DNA of 64,000 nt. It comes from JBHIBC01 sp046758905 (lineage in GTDB: Bacteria > Acidobacteriota > Polarisedimenticolia > Gp22-AA2). This document shows positions 16,366-25,213 of this stretch, one piece after another. The notes under the pieces are model-generated. The model saw only the letters and a program-made list of their open reading frames with translations. It was not told where the DNA came from and made no database searches. Within the stretch, counting starts at the first letter, position 1. Each line of letters starts with the position of its first letter. The stretch covers positions 1 to 64,000 of the forward strand of contig JBHIBC010000005.1 in the NCBI GenBank assembly GCA_046758905.1. The letters run 5' to 3'. A program made the translations under genes and the position numbers.

Positions 16366-18489
16366 ATGAGCGCAGCCCGCCGCGCGAACCGGCTGGCCCG
16401 GGAGACCAGCCCCTACCTGAGGCAGCACGCCGACAATCCGGTGGACTGGTATCCCTGGGGCGAGGAGGCTCTGCGCCGCGCCCGCGACGAGGACCGGCCG
16501 ATCTTCCTCTCGATCGGCTACTCGGCCTGCCACTGGTGCCACGTGATGGAACGGGAGTCCTTCGAGAGCGAGGCGATCGCGGCCATCATGAACGAGCGCT
16601 TCGTCAACATCAAGGTCGACCGCGAGGAGCGGCCCGACCTGGACGACATCTACATGGCGGCGACCCAGCTGCTGAGCGGTCAGGGCGGCTGGCCGAACTC
16701 GGTGTTCCTGACGCCCGAGCTGAAGCCGTTCTTCGCCGGCACCTATTTCCCTCCCGACGCGCGCTGGGGCCGTCCCGGGTTCCGCGAGGTGCTGGTGGCC
16801 GTCTCGGAGGCCTACCGCGACAAGCGCAGGGAGATCGGGCGGGTGGCCGAGGAGGTGACCGAGCGGATCCGGCGGCTGTCCGACCTGAAGCCGTCCGCGC
16901 AGCGGCTGAGCGCGTCGTTGCTGAGCCGGGCCTTCGGCGATCTGGCCGGGCGCTTCGACAACCGTGAGGGGGGCTTCGGCGGCGCCCCCAAGTTCCCGCA
17001 CAGCGCCGACATCTCCTTCCTGCTCCGCTATCACCGCAGGACCGGCAACCCGGAGGCCCTGCGGATGGCGGTCCTGAGCCTGGAGAAGATGGCCCGCGGC
17101 GGCATCTACGACCACCTCGGCGGCGGCTTCCACCGTTACTCGGTCGACGCCCGCTGGCTCGTCCCCCATTTCGAGAAGATGCTGTACGACAACGCCCTTC
17201 TGGCGTGCACCTACCTGGAGGCGGCCCGCGTCGTGGCGCGGCGGCCGGCGTCGCCCGCCGTCCCGTCCGGCGGCGACGTCGCGGCGGCGACCTTCCGCGA
17301 GGTGGCGCGCGAGACCCTCGACTGGGCGCTACGCGAGATGAGTTCCCCCGAGGGCGGCTTCCACTCCTCCCTGGACGCGGACAGCGAGGGGGAGGAGGGG
17401 CGCTTCTACGTCTGGACCCCCGCACAGATCGCAGAGGTGCTGGGGGCCCAGGAGGCCTCGCTGTTCTGCGGCCTGTACGGCGTCACGCCCTCGGGCAACC
17501 TCGAGAACGGGACCAGCATCCTTCACCTCGAGCGTCCGATCGCCGAGGCGGCCGAGGAGTACCGCAGCGACGGGGCGGAGCTGCGGCTGCGGGCGGCCAG
17601 CGCCCGCGCTCGGCTCCTGCAGGCGCGCGAGCGGCGGGTCCGCCCCGGCCGGGACGACAAGATCCTGGGCGACTGGAACGGCCTGATGATCTCCGCGCTG
17701 GCGGCGGGCGGGCGGTTCCTGGAGGAGCCGCGCTATTTGGGCGCGGCCCGCCGGGCCGCGCGGCTGATACTCGACAGGATGCGGCGCGGCGGGCGGCTCC
17801 TGCACTCCTACAAGGACGGCGATGCTCGCCACCCCGCCTGCCTGGCCGACTACGCCAACGTGGCGGCGGCGCTGCTCGACCTCTACGAGGCGACCTTCGA
17901 GCCGGAGTGGGCGCGGGAGGCGGTCGCCCTGGCGGCTCGGATGATCGACCTGTTCGCGGACGACGCGGCGGGCGGCTTCTTCCTCACCGCCAGGGATCAC
18001 GAGGCGCTCATCGCGCGCAGGCGCGAGGGGAGCGACGGCGCCACGCCGGCCGGGAGCTCGGTCGCCGCCCTGGTGCTGCCGCGGATCGCAGCGCTGACCG
18101 GGGAGTCCGGCCTCGTCAGGCGGGCGGAGGCCACGCTGCGGCTGTACGGCGACACGATGGAGCGATTTCCCGCCGCCCTGAGCACCATGCTCTGCGCGCT
18201 CGACCAGCATCTGGACGGGGTGCGCGGCGTGGTGCTGGCGGGACGGGCCGACGACCCGGCGCTGCGGCCGTTCCTGCGGGTCTTCAGTGAGTCCTATCTG
18301 CCGAACGCGGTCCTCGCCCTGGCCGATCCCTCCGACCCGGACGCCGGCAAGGCGATCCCGATCCTCGAGGGCAAGGCCCCCGTCGACGAACGTCCATCCG
18401 CCCACATCTGCGAATCGGGGAGCTGCCGGCCTCCGGTGGCATCGGCGGAGGAGCTGGCCCGGGCCCTGTCGGGCGGCGGGGCGTCGTGA
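16366..18489 (+). CDS. DUF255 thioredoxin-like/glycosidase-fold protein (YyaL/SPATA20 family)
   Basis: Cytoplasmic protein of 707 aa, close to the family's usual length. The N-terminal thioredoxin-like domain (about 5-165) opens with the family hallmark RETSPYLRQHADNPVDWYPWG and has SAC55-HW-C58-HVMERESFE, then GQGGWPNSVFLTP. The remainder is the (alpha/alpha)6-barrel part: GGIYDHLGGGFHRYSVD, VPHFEKMLYDNALL, SSLDADSEGEEGRFYVWTP and DWNGLMISALA. The biochemical role is unresolved in the family; roles in redox sensing or sugar epimerisation have been suggested only from structure. It stands alone, with its own promoter, between the FHA gene and the cold-shock gene. Confidence 0.92.
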   Translation: MSAARRANRLARETSPYLRQHADNPVDWYPWGEEALRRARDEDRPIFLSIGYSACHWCHVMERESFESEAIAAIMNERFVNIKVDREERPDLDDIYMAATQLLSGQGGWPNSVFLTPELKPFFAGTYFPPDARWGRPGFREVLVAVSEAYRDKRREIGRVAEEVTERIRRLSDLKPSAQRLSASLLSRAFGDLAGRFDNREGGFGGAPKFPHSADISFLLRYHRRTGNPEALRMAVLSLEKMARGGIYDHLGGGFHRYSVDARWLVPHFEKMLYDNALLACTYLEAARVVARRPASPAVPSGGDVAAATFREVARETLDWALREMSSPEGGFHSSLDADSEGEEGRFYVWTPAQIAEVLGAQEASLFCGLYGVTPSGNLENGTSILHLERPIAEAAEEYRSDGAELRLRAASARARLLQARERRVRPGRDDKILGDWNGLMISALAAGGRFLEEPRYLGAARRAARLILDRMRRGGRLLHSYKDGDARHPACLADYANVAAALLDLYEATFEPEWAREAVALAARMIDLFADDAAGGFFLTARDHEALIARRREGSDGATPAGSSVAALVLPRIAALTGESGLVRRAEATLRLYGDTMERFPAALSTMLCALDQHLDGVRGVVLAGRADDPALRPFLRVFSESYLPNAVLALADPSDPDAGKAIPILEGKAPVDERPSAHICESGSCRPPVASAEELARALSGGGAS

Positions 18490-18526
18490 TCGTCGGCGCC
18501 CGCGCGCCCGGGGGATCGGAACGCAC

Positions 18527-18555
18527 TTGACAGGACGGCGGCGGGCGCCTAGAGT
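18527..18555 (+). promoter_or_regulatory. Strong promoter of the cold-shock gene
   Basis: TTGACA (18527-18532), 17-bp spacer, TAGAGT (18550-18555): the best -35 match on the plus strand in this window. Confidence 0.8.
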
Positions 18556-18561
18556 TGCTTG

Positions 18562-18683
18562 GACTTATCCCCCTTTCCATAGGGTTTTCGGGAGGTCGGC
18601 GGCGGGGGAAGGCTGGCCGTTGGCGCCAGGGCCGCTGAGGCGTCCGGGCCGCCGCAACCGAACAGTCGCAACGGGGGTCTCGT
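18562..18683 (+). promoter_or_regulatory. Long structured 5' leader of the cold-shock gene
   Basis: About 120 nt lie between the predicted transcription start and the ATG. The segment holds GC-rich self-complementary runs (for example GGCTGGCC and GGCGCC) and a late GGGGG ribosome site. Long leaders that refold with temperature are known for cspA-type mRNAs; whether this one does is inference. Confidence 0.4.
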
Positions 18684-18905
18684 ATGGCACGTGGCACAGT
18701 GGCGAAGCTGGTCCGGGACCGCGGGTTCGGATTCATCCGCGGGAACGACGGCAAGGATGTCTTCTTCCACCGGTCGGGCCTGGTCGGCCTGAACTTCGAT
18801 GAGCTGGAGCAGGGCCAGGTCGTCGACTTCGAGGTCGAGTCGGGCCCCAAGGGCCTGCGGGCCTCGAACATCCGGATCTCTGGAGGCCGCGCCCAGGCGG
18901 ATTGA
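18684..18905 (+). CDS. Cold-shock domain protein (CspA family)
   Basis: Single-stranded nucleic-acid-binding OB-fold protein of 73 aa, likely an RNA chaperone. RNP1-like RGFGFIRG (about 12-19) and RNP2-like VFFHRSGL (about 26-33) are present. It starts MARGTVAKLVRDRGFGF, where most CspA proteins have KGTVKWFN; the RNP1 Lys is replaced by Arg, and the canonical Trp is absent. It is a single gene with its own strong promoter, followed by a hairpin. Confidence 0.9.
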   Translation: MARGTVAKLVRDRGFGFIRGNDGKDVFFHRSGLVGLNFDELEQGQVVDFEVESGPKGLRASNIRISGGRAQAD

Positions 18906-18906
18906 C

Positions 18907-18925
18907 CGGGGCGTCGGCCGCCCCG
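18907..18925. terminator. Hairpin between convergent cold-shock and PD40 genes
   Basis: CGGGGCG (18907-18913) and CGCCCCG (18919-18925) form a perfect 7-bp stem with a 5-nt loop directly after the cold-shock stop. There is no T-tract. Confidence 0.5.
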
Positions 18926-18951
18926 CCCCCAGTCTCCCTCCATCCCATCCC

Positions 18952-19998
18952 TCACGGGTCCACGAGGCGCCGGGTGAAGTCGTTGTACTGCGCCCGCCGC
19001 CGGGTGATCCGCGACAGGTTGAAGCCGCCGGCCGCGACCCGGTAGACGGCGTAACGCTCCGGAGCGCCGGAGCCTTCGGGCGGCGGCGCCGGACCGGCGG
19101 TGAAGGCGATCGCTACCCCCGCCAGCAGGACGGGCTCGGAGGCGCCGAACGGCGCCGTCCGCCGGTCGGTGATCTGGCGTAGGCCCACGCGATCGCGATC
19201 CAGCGACAGGACGAACAGCTGCGCCGGGCGCCCCGCGGGCGAGCGGGCAAAGACGATCGCGCGCTCGGAGAGGAACGCCGGCGCGGCGTCCGAGTAGGCC
19301 GTCCCGGGCGGGACGAAGCCCGGGTCCGGAGGCGCCGCGGCGCTCAGGTCGAGCGCCGCGGCAGACAGGCCCCGCGCGCCGAGATGTCGCAGCAGGGCGA
19401 GGCGCTTGCCGTCGCCTCGATCCGCAACGAAGGCCACCGAGCGGCCGTCGGGCGAGCCCGCGGGCGCCCCCTCGTCGCCGGGGCCGGCGGTCAGGCGCCG
19501 CAGGCCCGTGCCGTCCAGGCCGACCAGGTAGAGGTCCCGGGTCGCGCCGGGCGCGTCCGGATCGGTGCGCGCGAACACGATCCGGTTCCGGCCGAGCGGG
19601 GCGGGGTCGGAGTCGGCCACCCGCGGGCCCGGTGCCGATGCGGGCGCCCTCGGGCCCGGCGCGAGGCGATCGGGAAACAGGGGCCCCGCCGTGCCGGCAC
19701 CCGGGTCGGCGACGAAGATCTCGGGAACGCCCCGGCGGTCCGAGACGAAGACCACCCGCCCATCGGCCAGGCGCGCCGGCATGGCGTCCCGGTAGGAGGG
19801 GTCGGAGGCGTCGTCGGAGCCGATGAGGCGGGCCGCCGGGCCGGAGGCCGCCCTCTCGTAGATCCGCATGGCCCCTCCGCGGTCCGAGACGATCAGCAGG
19901 CCCGGCGCGGGCCGGCCGGCACCGGGCGCGCAGCCGGCGAGCCCCGGGATAAGCGCCGGGAGCAGCACCGTCAGCATGCGGGCGGGCGGCGGGCGCAT
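18952..19998 (-). CDS. PD40/TolB-like beta-propeller lipoprotein
   Basis: Predicted exported lipoprotein of 348 aa: the signal peptide ends in the lipobox LAGC (about residue 23). The rest repeats a WD40-like PD40 pattern: LLIVSDRGGAMRIYE, VVFVSDRRGVPEIFVAD, IVFARTDPDAPGATRDLYLVG, VAFVADRGDGKRLALL and IVFARSPAGRPAQLFVL. These blades resemble the TolB propeller and usually bind other proteins or peptidoglycan-associated partners. No TolB N-terminal domain is visible. An internal ATG seven codons in (MLTVLL) is an alternative start. The product's partner is unknown and the gene stands alone on its strand. Confidence 0.75.
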   Translation of the reverse strand: MRPPPARMLTVLLPALIPGLAGCAPGAGRPAPGLLIVSDRGGAMRIYERAASGPAARLIGSDDASDPSYRDAMPARLADGRVVFVSDRRGVPEIFVADPGAGTAGPLFPDRLAPGPRAPASAPGPRVADSDPAPLGRNRIVFARTDPDAPGATRDLYLVGLDGTGLRRLTAGPGDEGAPAGSPDGRSVAFVADRGDGKRLALLRHLGARGLSAAALDLSAAAPPDPGFVPPGTAYSDAAPAFLSERAIVFARSPAGRPAQLFVLSLDRDRVGLRQITDRRTAPFGASEPVLLAGVAIAFTAGPAPPPEGSGAPERYAVYRVAAGGFNLSRITRRRAQYNDFTRRLVDP

Positions 19999-20038
19999 CG
20001 TCCGGCATCGTAGATCGGGAGCCTGCGCCTCCGCGACC

Positions 20039-20067
20039 TTGATCCGCCAGTGAAGGGGCCGTAAACT
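20039..20067 (+). promoter_or_regulatory. Promoter of the NSS transporter gene
   Basis: TTGATC (20039-20044), 17-bp spacer, TAAACT (20062-20067), about 60 bp before the GTG start at 20128. Confidence 0.7.
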
Positions 20068-20127
20068 CGCCGACTCGCCGGCGGGCGCTCCGGGCCTCCC
20101 GGGCGCCCGGCGGCCCGAGGAGGGGGT

Positions 20128-21513
20128 GTGGGGCAGGACCGCGGTCAGTGGGCGTCACGGGTCGGCTTCGTCCTGGCGGTCGCGGGCAGCGCGATCGGTC
20201 TGGGAAACCTCTGGAAGTTCCCCTACGTCACCTGGCAGAACCGCGGCGGCGGCTTCGTCCTCATCTACGTCATCTGCGTCACCGTCGTGGGGCTGCCGAT
20301 CATGATGGCCGAGATGCTGATCGGGCGCAGGACCCGCCGGAACCCGGTGGGCGCGATGCGCGCCGCCGCGGGGCCGCGGTGGGTCTGGGTCGGCGGTCTC
20401 GGCGTGCTCACCGGATTCGTCATCCTCGGGTACTACACCGTGGTCGCCGGCTGGACGATCCGCTATTTCTTCCGCTGCCTGGGCTGGAGCCTCGCCGGCT
20501 ACGCGCCGGGGGCCTCGAGCAGCGAGGCCTTCGGGGCCTTCGTCGCCAGCGGCGGGGTGCAGATCCTGCTGTCCGCCGTCTTCATGGGCTTCACGATGTC
20601 GGTGATCTACGCCGGGGTGGGCGGCGGCATCGAGCGGGTCGCCCGGCAGCTCATGCCGGTCCTCTTCGGCATCCTGGTCCTGCTCCTGATCAGCGCCCTC
20701 ACCATGGACGGCGCCGGCCGGGCCCTCGCCTTCCTGTTCGTGCCGCGGCTCGACGCGCTGCCGGCGCGCGGCGTCCTGGAGGCCCTGGGGCAGGCCTTCT
20801 TCAGCCTGTCGCTCGGGATGGGGGCGATCATCACCTACGGCTCCTACATGGGACGCGACCAGTCGGTGGTCCGCTCCTCGGTGGCGGTGGTGGTGCTGGA
20901 CACGCTGATCGCCGTCCTGGCCGCGGTGATCATGTTCTCGGTGATCTTCTCGACCGCGGGGATGGAGGAGCAGATCGGCAAGTCGACGGCCGGCATGCTG
21001 TTCATCACCCTGCCCGAGCTGTTCTACACGGTGGTCCCGCTGGGACGCCTGCTCGCCCCGCTGTTCTACGTGCTGGTCGGCTTCGCCGCCCTGACCTCCA
21101 CCATCTCCCTGCTGGAGGTCATCGTGGCCTACTTCATCGACGAGCTGGGGTGGAGCCGGCGGCGCGCGACGACGCTGTGCGGGCTCGCCTGCTTCCTCCT
21201 GACCATCCTGTGCGGGCTGAGCCTCGGCGCCGCGGGCCCCCTCTCGAACCTCCGGATCTTCGCCGGCAAGAGCGGCCTCTTCGTGACCCTCGACCACTTG
21301 GCCTCCAACTGGATGCTCCCGGTGGGAGGCTTCTTCATCACCCTGGCGGCCGGGTGGATCATGAGCCGCGACGCGACCCGCGGGGAGCTGATCGACGCCA
21401 CCACGCCGTCCTTCTTCCGCTACGGCCTGTGGCGGCTGTTCATCCGGTTCCTGGCCCCGGCCTCCGTCGCGGCCATCATCGCCGGCGTGATCGGCGGGAT
21501 GGATTTCAGCTAG
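20128..21513 (+). CDS. Sodium-dependent transporter, NSS/SNF family (LeuT fold)
   Basis: Inner-membrane sodium symporter of 461 aa with about eleven or twelve hydrophobic helices. Helix 1 has the family signature WASRVGFVLAVAGSAIGLGN followed by LWKFPYVTWQNRGGGFVL, where the unwound GSAIGLGN forms the sodium and substrate site in LeuT. Amino acids or related amines are the likely substrates; the exact one is not predictable. The GTG at 20128 is preceded by GAGGAGGGGG. The prolyl oligopeptidase gene starts 37 bp later on the same strand, so uptake and peptide degradation may be co-expressed. Confidence 0.93.
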   Translation: MGQDRGQWASRVGFVLAVAGSAIGLGNLWKFPYVTWQNRGGGFVLIYVICVTVVGLPIMMAEMLIGRRTRRNPVGAMRAAAGPRWVWVGGLGVLTGFVILGYYTVVAGWTIRYFFRCLGWSLAGYAPGASSSEAFGAFVASGGVQILLSAVFMGFTMSVIYAGVGGGIERVARQLMPVLFGILVLLLISALTMDGAGRALAFLFVPRLDALPARGVLEALGQAFFSLSLGMGAIITYGSYMGRDQSVVRSSVAVVVLDTLIAVLAAVIMFSVIFSTAGMEEQIGKSTAGMLFITLPELFYTVVPLGRLLAPLFYVLVGFAALTSTISLLEVIVAYFIDELGWSRRRATTLCGLACFLLTILCGLSLGAAGPLSNLRIFAGKSGLFVTLDHLASNWMLPVGGFFITLAAGWIMSRDATRGELIDATTPSFFRYGLWRLFIRFLAPASVAAIIAGVIGGMDFS

Positions 21514-21549
21514 CGCGGCGCCGGGGCCGATCGTGGGAGGACGTCGGAG

Positions 21550-23706
21550 ATGTCGCGTCGGACGAGTCGACTAGCGGTGCGGCTGATGGCCGCGAGCCTC
21601 GTGCTGCTCGCCCAGGGATGCGGCCGCAGCGGCGGGCACGCGGGCGGGTCGGGAAGGGTGAACATGCCGGTTGAGCCTCCGGTGGCGGAGAGGGTCCCGC
21701 ACGTCGAGACGCGCCACGGCGAGCGGGTGCGGGACGACTATTTCTGGCTGCGGGACCGCTCGAACCCGGAGGTCGAGCGGTACCTGAAGGCCGAGAACGA
21801 GTACACCAGGCGGCTCATGCAGCCGACCGAGCCCCTCCAGGACCGCCTCTACAGGGAGATGCTGGCGCGGATCAAGCAGACCGACCTCTCGGTCCCCGAG
21901 AGGGAGGGCGACTACCGCTACTACCACCGGACCGAGGAGGGGAGGCAGTACCGGATCCACTGCCGGAGGAAGGGGAGCCTGGAGGCGGCGGAGGAGGTCA
22001 TCCTCGACGAGAACGAGCTGGCCCAGGGCGAGAGGTACTTCCGCCTCGGGGGGCTCGAGGTCAGTCCCGATCACCGCCTGCTCGCCTTCTCCGTGGACAC
22101 CACCGGCGGCGAGCGCTACACGCTCTACATCAAGGACCTGGGGACTGGGCGGGTGCTGGAGGACGGCATCCCGAACACCTACTCGTTCGAGTGGGCCAAC
22201 GACTCCCGGACCGTGTTCTACAGCACTCTGGACGAGGCGCACCGCCCGTACCGCCTGCACCGGCACCTGCTGGGGGCGCCGGCCTCCCGGGACGTCCTGG
22301 TCTACCAGGAGGACGACGACGCGTTCTTCCTCGACATCGACAGGACCCGGAGCCGCAGGTACCTGTTGCTCCAGCTCGGGAGCAACACCACGACAGAGAT
22401 CCGCTACCTGGACGCCGACGATCCGACGGGGAGCTTCAGGCCGATCCAGCCGCGCCGGCACAGACTGGAGTACGCGGTCGAGCACTGGGGCGCTCGCTTC
22501 TTCATCCTCAACAACGACGGCGCCGTCAACTTCCGGCTCGTCGAGGCCCCGGTCGCCGACCCCTCGATGGAGAACTGGAAGGAGGTCATCCCGCACCGCG
22601 ACGACGTCCTGCTCGAGAGCATCGAGGCGTTCGCCGGGCACCTGGCGCTGGTGCAGCGCAGGAACGGGCTGCGGGAGGTGCGGGTGATCGACCTGCCGGC
22701 CCGGACCGAGCACACCATCGAGTTCCCCGAGCCGGCCTACAGCTTGCGCCTAGGCCGCAACCCGGAGTTCGACACGCGCCTGCTGCGCTTCACCTACGAG
22801 TCGCCCGTGACGCCCGAATCGGTCTTCGACTACGACATGACCACGCGGGAGCGGACCCTGCTCAAGGAGCAGGAGGTGCTCGGCGGCTACGACCGCACGG
22901 CCTACGAGGTGGAGCGGCTGTTCGCGACGGCGCCCGACGGGGCCCGGGTCCCGATCACCCTGGCGCACAAGAAGGGCCTGAAGCGCGACGGGACCAACCC
23001 GCTGCTCCTGTACGGCTACGGGTCGTACGGCGCGGTCGTCGACCCGACCTTCTCCTCCAACCGCCTGAGCCTGCTCGACCGCGGCCTCGTCTACGCGATC
23101 GCCCACGTGCGCGGCGGGGGCGCGTTTGGCCGTCCGTGGTACGAGGACGGCAAGATGCTCAGGAAGCGCAACACCTTCACCGACTTCATCGCCTGCGCCG
23201 AGCACCTGATCGCGCGCGGGTACAGCTCCGAGCGACGGCTGGCGATCCACGGCGGCAGCGCCGGGGGCCTGCTGGTGGGCGCGGTGATCAACATGCGCCC
23301 CGACCTGTTCAAGGTCGTGGTGGCCGACGTGCCGTTCGTGGACGTCGTCAACACCATGCTGGACGCGTCGATCCCGCTGACCGCGATCGAGTGGGAGGAG
23401 TGGGGTGACCCGCGCGAGAAGGAGTATTACGACTACATGCGATCGTATTCCCCGTACGACAACGTCGGGGCGAAGGACTATCCGGACCTGCTGATCACCA
23501 CGAGCCTGAACGATCCCCGGGTCTCCTACTGGGAGCCCGCCAAGTGGGCGGCCAAGCTGCGCGCCCTCAAGACCGGCGACGGCCTGCTGCTGTTGAAGAC
23601 CAACATGGACGCCGGCCACGGCGGCGCGTCCGGCCGCTACGAGAGGCTCAAGGAGCTCGCCTTCGAGTACGCCTTCCTCCTGAGCCGGCTGGGCGTCGAG
23701 CGGTAG
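21550..23706 (+). CDS. Prolyl oligopeptidase family (S9A) lipoprotein
   Basis: Serine peptidase of 718 aa that cleaves short peptides, usually after Pro. It has a lipoprotein signal (lipobox LAQGC, about residue 24), so it is probably anchored in the envelope. The N-terminal part (about 40-430) is the seven-blade propeller (PHVETRHGERVRDDYFWLRDRSNPEV...). The C-terminal alpha/beta hydrolase carries GGS570-AGGLLVG, Asp655 in LNDPRV and His690 in DAGHGGASGRY. The start has GGAG 4-8 bp upstream. The domain order matches S9A (POP/oligopeptidase B) enzymes; Pro specificity is likely because the GGSNGG-type motif and the DPRV loop are kept. Confidence 0.94.
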   Translation: MSRRTSRLAVRLMAASLVLLAQGCGRSGGHAGGSGRVNMPVEPPVAERVPHVETRHGERVRDDYFWLRDRSNPEVERYLKAENEYTRRLMQPTEPLQDRLYREMLARIKQTDLSVPEREGDYRYYHRTEEGRQYRIHCRRKGSLEAAEEVILDENELAQGERYFRLGGLEVSPDHRLLAFSVDTTGGERYTLYIKDLGTGRVLEDGIPNTYSFEWANDSRTVFYSTLDEAHRPYRLHRHLLGAPASRDVLVYQEDDDAFFLDIDRTRSRRYLLLQLGSNTTTEIRYLDADDPTGSFRPIQPRRHRLEYAVEHWGARFFILNNDGAVNFRLVEAPVADPSMENWKEVIPHRDDVLLESIEAFAGHLALVQRRNGLREVRVIDLPARTEHTIEFPEPAYSLRLGRNPEFDTRLLRFTYESPVTPESVFDYDMTTRERTLLKEQEVLGGYDRTAYEVERLFATAPDGARVPITLAHKKGLKRDGTNPLLLYGYGSYGAVVDPTFSSNRLSLLDRGLVYAIAHVRGGGAFGRPWYEDGKMLRKRNTFTDFIACAEHLIARGYSSERRLAIHGGSAGGLLVGAVINMRPDLFKVVVADVPFVDVVNTMLDASIPLTAIEWEEWGDPREKEYYDYMRSYSPYDNVGAKDYPDLLITTSLNDPRVSYWEPAKWAAKLRALKTGDGLLLLKTNMDAGHGGASGRYERLKELAFEYAFLLSRLGVER

Positions 23707-23721
23707 GCGGAGCGCGGTCGC

Positions 23722-23767
23722 GCCGGGGGGCTCGCCCCGGCCCCGCGGGGGCGGGTCCTGCGCCCCC
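23722..23767. terminator. Two adjacent GC hairpins between convergent genes
   Basis: GCCGGGG/CCCCGGC (23722-23728 and 23735-23741) and GGGGGCG/CGCCCCC (23747-23753 and 23761-23767) are perfect 7-bp stems filling the gap between the peptidase and STAS genes. Without T-tracts; probably a two-way terminator. Confidence 0.55.
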
Positions 23768-23769
23768 GG

Positions 23770-24105
23770 CTAGAACGACCCGATCGCCTTCGACTCGTTG
23801 TCGAAGATCTGGAACACCAGATGGAGCTGGACGATCGACAGCACCTGGTAGACCGAGTCGGAGGGGAGCAGCAGCCGGATGTCGCCGCCGCCGGAGGCCG
23901 CCCGCTTCTTGCTGGCCACGAGCTCTCCGATCCCCGCGGAGTCGATGTAGTCCACGTCCTTGAGGTTCAGGACGATCTGCGTGTGGCCGCCGCGCAGCAG
24001 GCCGGCCACCGTCTCATCGAGCGCCTTGACCCCGTCGCCGAGCGTGAGCTTCCCCTTCAGATCCACGATCCGGACCTTCCCCGCGTCTCTGACACTGGCC
24101 TTCAT
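23770..24105 (-). CDS. STAS-domain anti-sigma-factor antagonist-like protein
   Basis: Single STAS domain of 111 aa (SpoIIAA/RsbV fold), cytoplasmic. The phosphorylatable Ser56 lies in YIDSAGIGELVASKK, the classical D-S-[AS]-G motif that is phosphorylated by an anti-sigma kinase. Its role would be partner switching to release a sigma factor or control another output. No kinase (RsbW/SpoIIAB type) or phosphatase gene is adjacent, so the partner is elsewhere. AAGGAG precedes the ATG. It has its own promoter. Confidence 0.9.
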   Translation of the reverse strand: MKASVRDAGKVRIVDLKGKLTLGDGVKALDETVAGLLRGGHTQIVLNLKDVDYIDSAGIGELVASKKRAASGGGDIRLLLPSDSVYQVLSIVQLHLVFQIFDNESKAIGSF

Positions 24106-24193
24106 CGGGTCTCCTTACGAATGGCCCCCCGCGGGCGACCGCCGGGCGCCGGGCTCATGCGGATCGATGTCGGCTGGGCACGAGAGCGGGGGA

Positions 24194-24223
24194 AGACTAC
24201 CCCTTTCGCGCGCCCGCAGTCAA
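24194..24223 (-). promoter_or_regulatory. Promoter of the STAS gene
   Basis: On the minus strand TTGACT (24218-24223), 18-bp spacer, TAGTCT (24194-24199), about 90 bp before the STAS start. Confidence 0.65.
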
Positions 24224-24281
24224 TCCGTCCGGGCCCTCGGGCCGGCCGCCGCCGCGGGCCCCGGGGCGCCGCGGGGAAGAC

Positions 24282-24704
24282 ATGCAGCAACTGCTCGCGA
24301 TCGTCGGCGTCCTGATCCTCCTGCTGCTGGTCATGCGGGTCTCGCTCGCGAGGCGCGGCAAAAGCTTCGCCCTGCCGGGCGGGGTGACGGCCCTCAACCT
24401 CGCGACCGGCGCGCTCGCCGGGGCCGCGGCGGCCGTGCTGGCCGGGGATCTCGGGCGCCGGGGCGGCGCCGGGCTCCCCGGAGGGGTCGGGGGCGGCTAC
24501 GCGCTGCTGCACGGGGCGCTGCTCTCGATCCTCCCTTTCGCCGGGGTCGTCCTCGGCGCCATGGCCGGCTACTTCCTGTGGGGGGGGCTGTGGTCCCGGC
24601 TCGTCCGCGGCGGCGGGGCCGCGGCGCGGGCCTGGCTGCGGCGCTCGCAGTGGGCGGCGATCGCCGCGGCGCTGCTCTACCTGATCCTCCGCCGCCGCGT
24701 CTGA
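24282..24704 (+). CDS. Small hypothetical membrane protein
   Basis: Unrecognised protein of 140 aa. One N-terminal hydrophobic helix (QLLAIVGVLILLLLVMRVSL, about 3-22) is followed by a short basic loop and three more hydrophobic segments (about 36-55, 74-97 and 120-136), with positive residues between them (RRGKS, RLVRGG, RRSQ, RRRV). GGGGAAG precedes the ATG by about 3 bp. No catalytic motif is visible. It is isolated between the STAS gene (divergent) and the monooxygenase gene (convergent). The third-position GC bias and the transmembrane pattern support it being real. Confidence 0.65.
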   Translation: MQQLLAIVGVLILLLLVMRVSLARRGKSFALPGGVTALNLATGALAGAAAAVLAGDLGRRGGAGLPGGVGGGYALLHGALLSILPFAGVVLGAMAGYFLWGGLWSRLVRGGGAAARAWLRRSQWAAIAAALLYLILRRRV

Positions 24705-24742
24705 TCCGCTCCAGGGCGGGCGCCGCGCGAGGCCCCGGCGGG

Positions 24743-25108
24743 CTAGCCGGCGGGAGCCTCCCGCCGGTCGGTGCTCAGGACGATCTCGTGGATCTCCATG
24801 ACGTTGGGCCCGGCGAACATCTCGGCCGGGGGGCGGTCGCTGTGGGCGGAGCGGAACGACTCGCTGTTCGTCCAGCTCCAGAAATCCTCCTCGGTCTCCC
24901 AGTAGGTCTGCACCAGGTGGTACCCGGGCTCGGCGGTCTCTTTCCACCGTCCGGTCCGGTGGTCGAGCCGCCGCCGGACCGGACGCATGACCAGGTTCTT
25001 GATGAATCCGGGAGCCCGATCGATGAGGTGCGCCCGGTTCCTGAAGCGGTCCTCGAACGCCCGCTCCTGTCCCCTCGCGACGGGGATGCGATTGGTGACG
25101 ACGAACAC
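24743..25108 (-). CDS. IsdG/HmoA-like antibiotic-biosynthesis-monooxygenase-fold protein
   Basis: Dimeric ferredoxin-like (ABM) protein of 121 aa. It begins MFVVTNRIPVARGQERAFEDRF, with Asn6 at the position of the IsdG catalytic Asn. The FWSWTNSESFRSAHSDRP stretch supplies a Trp and His like the IsdG Asn-Trp-His triad. That set suggests a haem-degrading or haem-binding monooxygenase, but other ABM oxygenases share the fold. A 14-residue insert (RRRLDHRTGRWKET) lies in the middle. The GTG start has AGGAGGAG upstream. It lies 105 bp downstream of the SLC12-like gene on the same strand. Confidence 0.75.
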   Translation of the reverse strand: MFVVTNRIPVARGQERAFEDRFRNRAHLIDRAPGFIKNLVMRPVRRRLDHRTGRWKETAEPGYHLVQTYWETEEDFWSWTNSESFRSAHSDRPPAEMFAGPNVMEIHEIVLSTDRREAPAG

Positions 25109-25213
25109 TGTCTCTCCTCCTGGATCCGTCCGGATCCCCGAACCCGGGCCGGTGCGCCCGGCGGCCGGCGACGCCGCTCGGATGATATCACCCTCCCCCG
25201 CGGCGGGCCGGCG

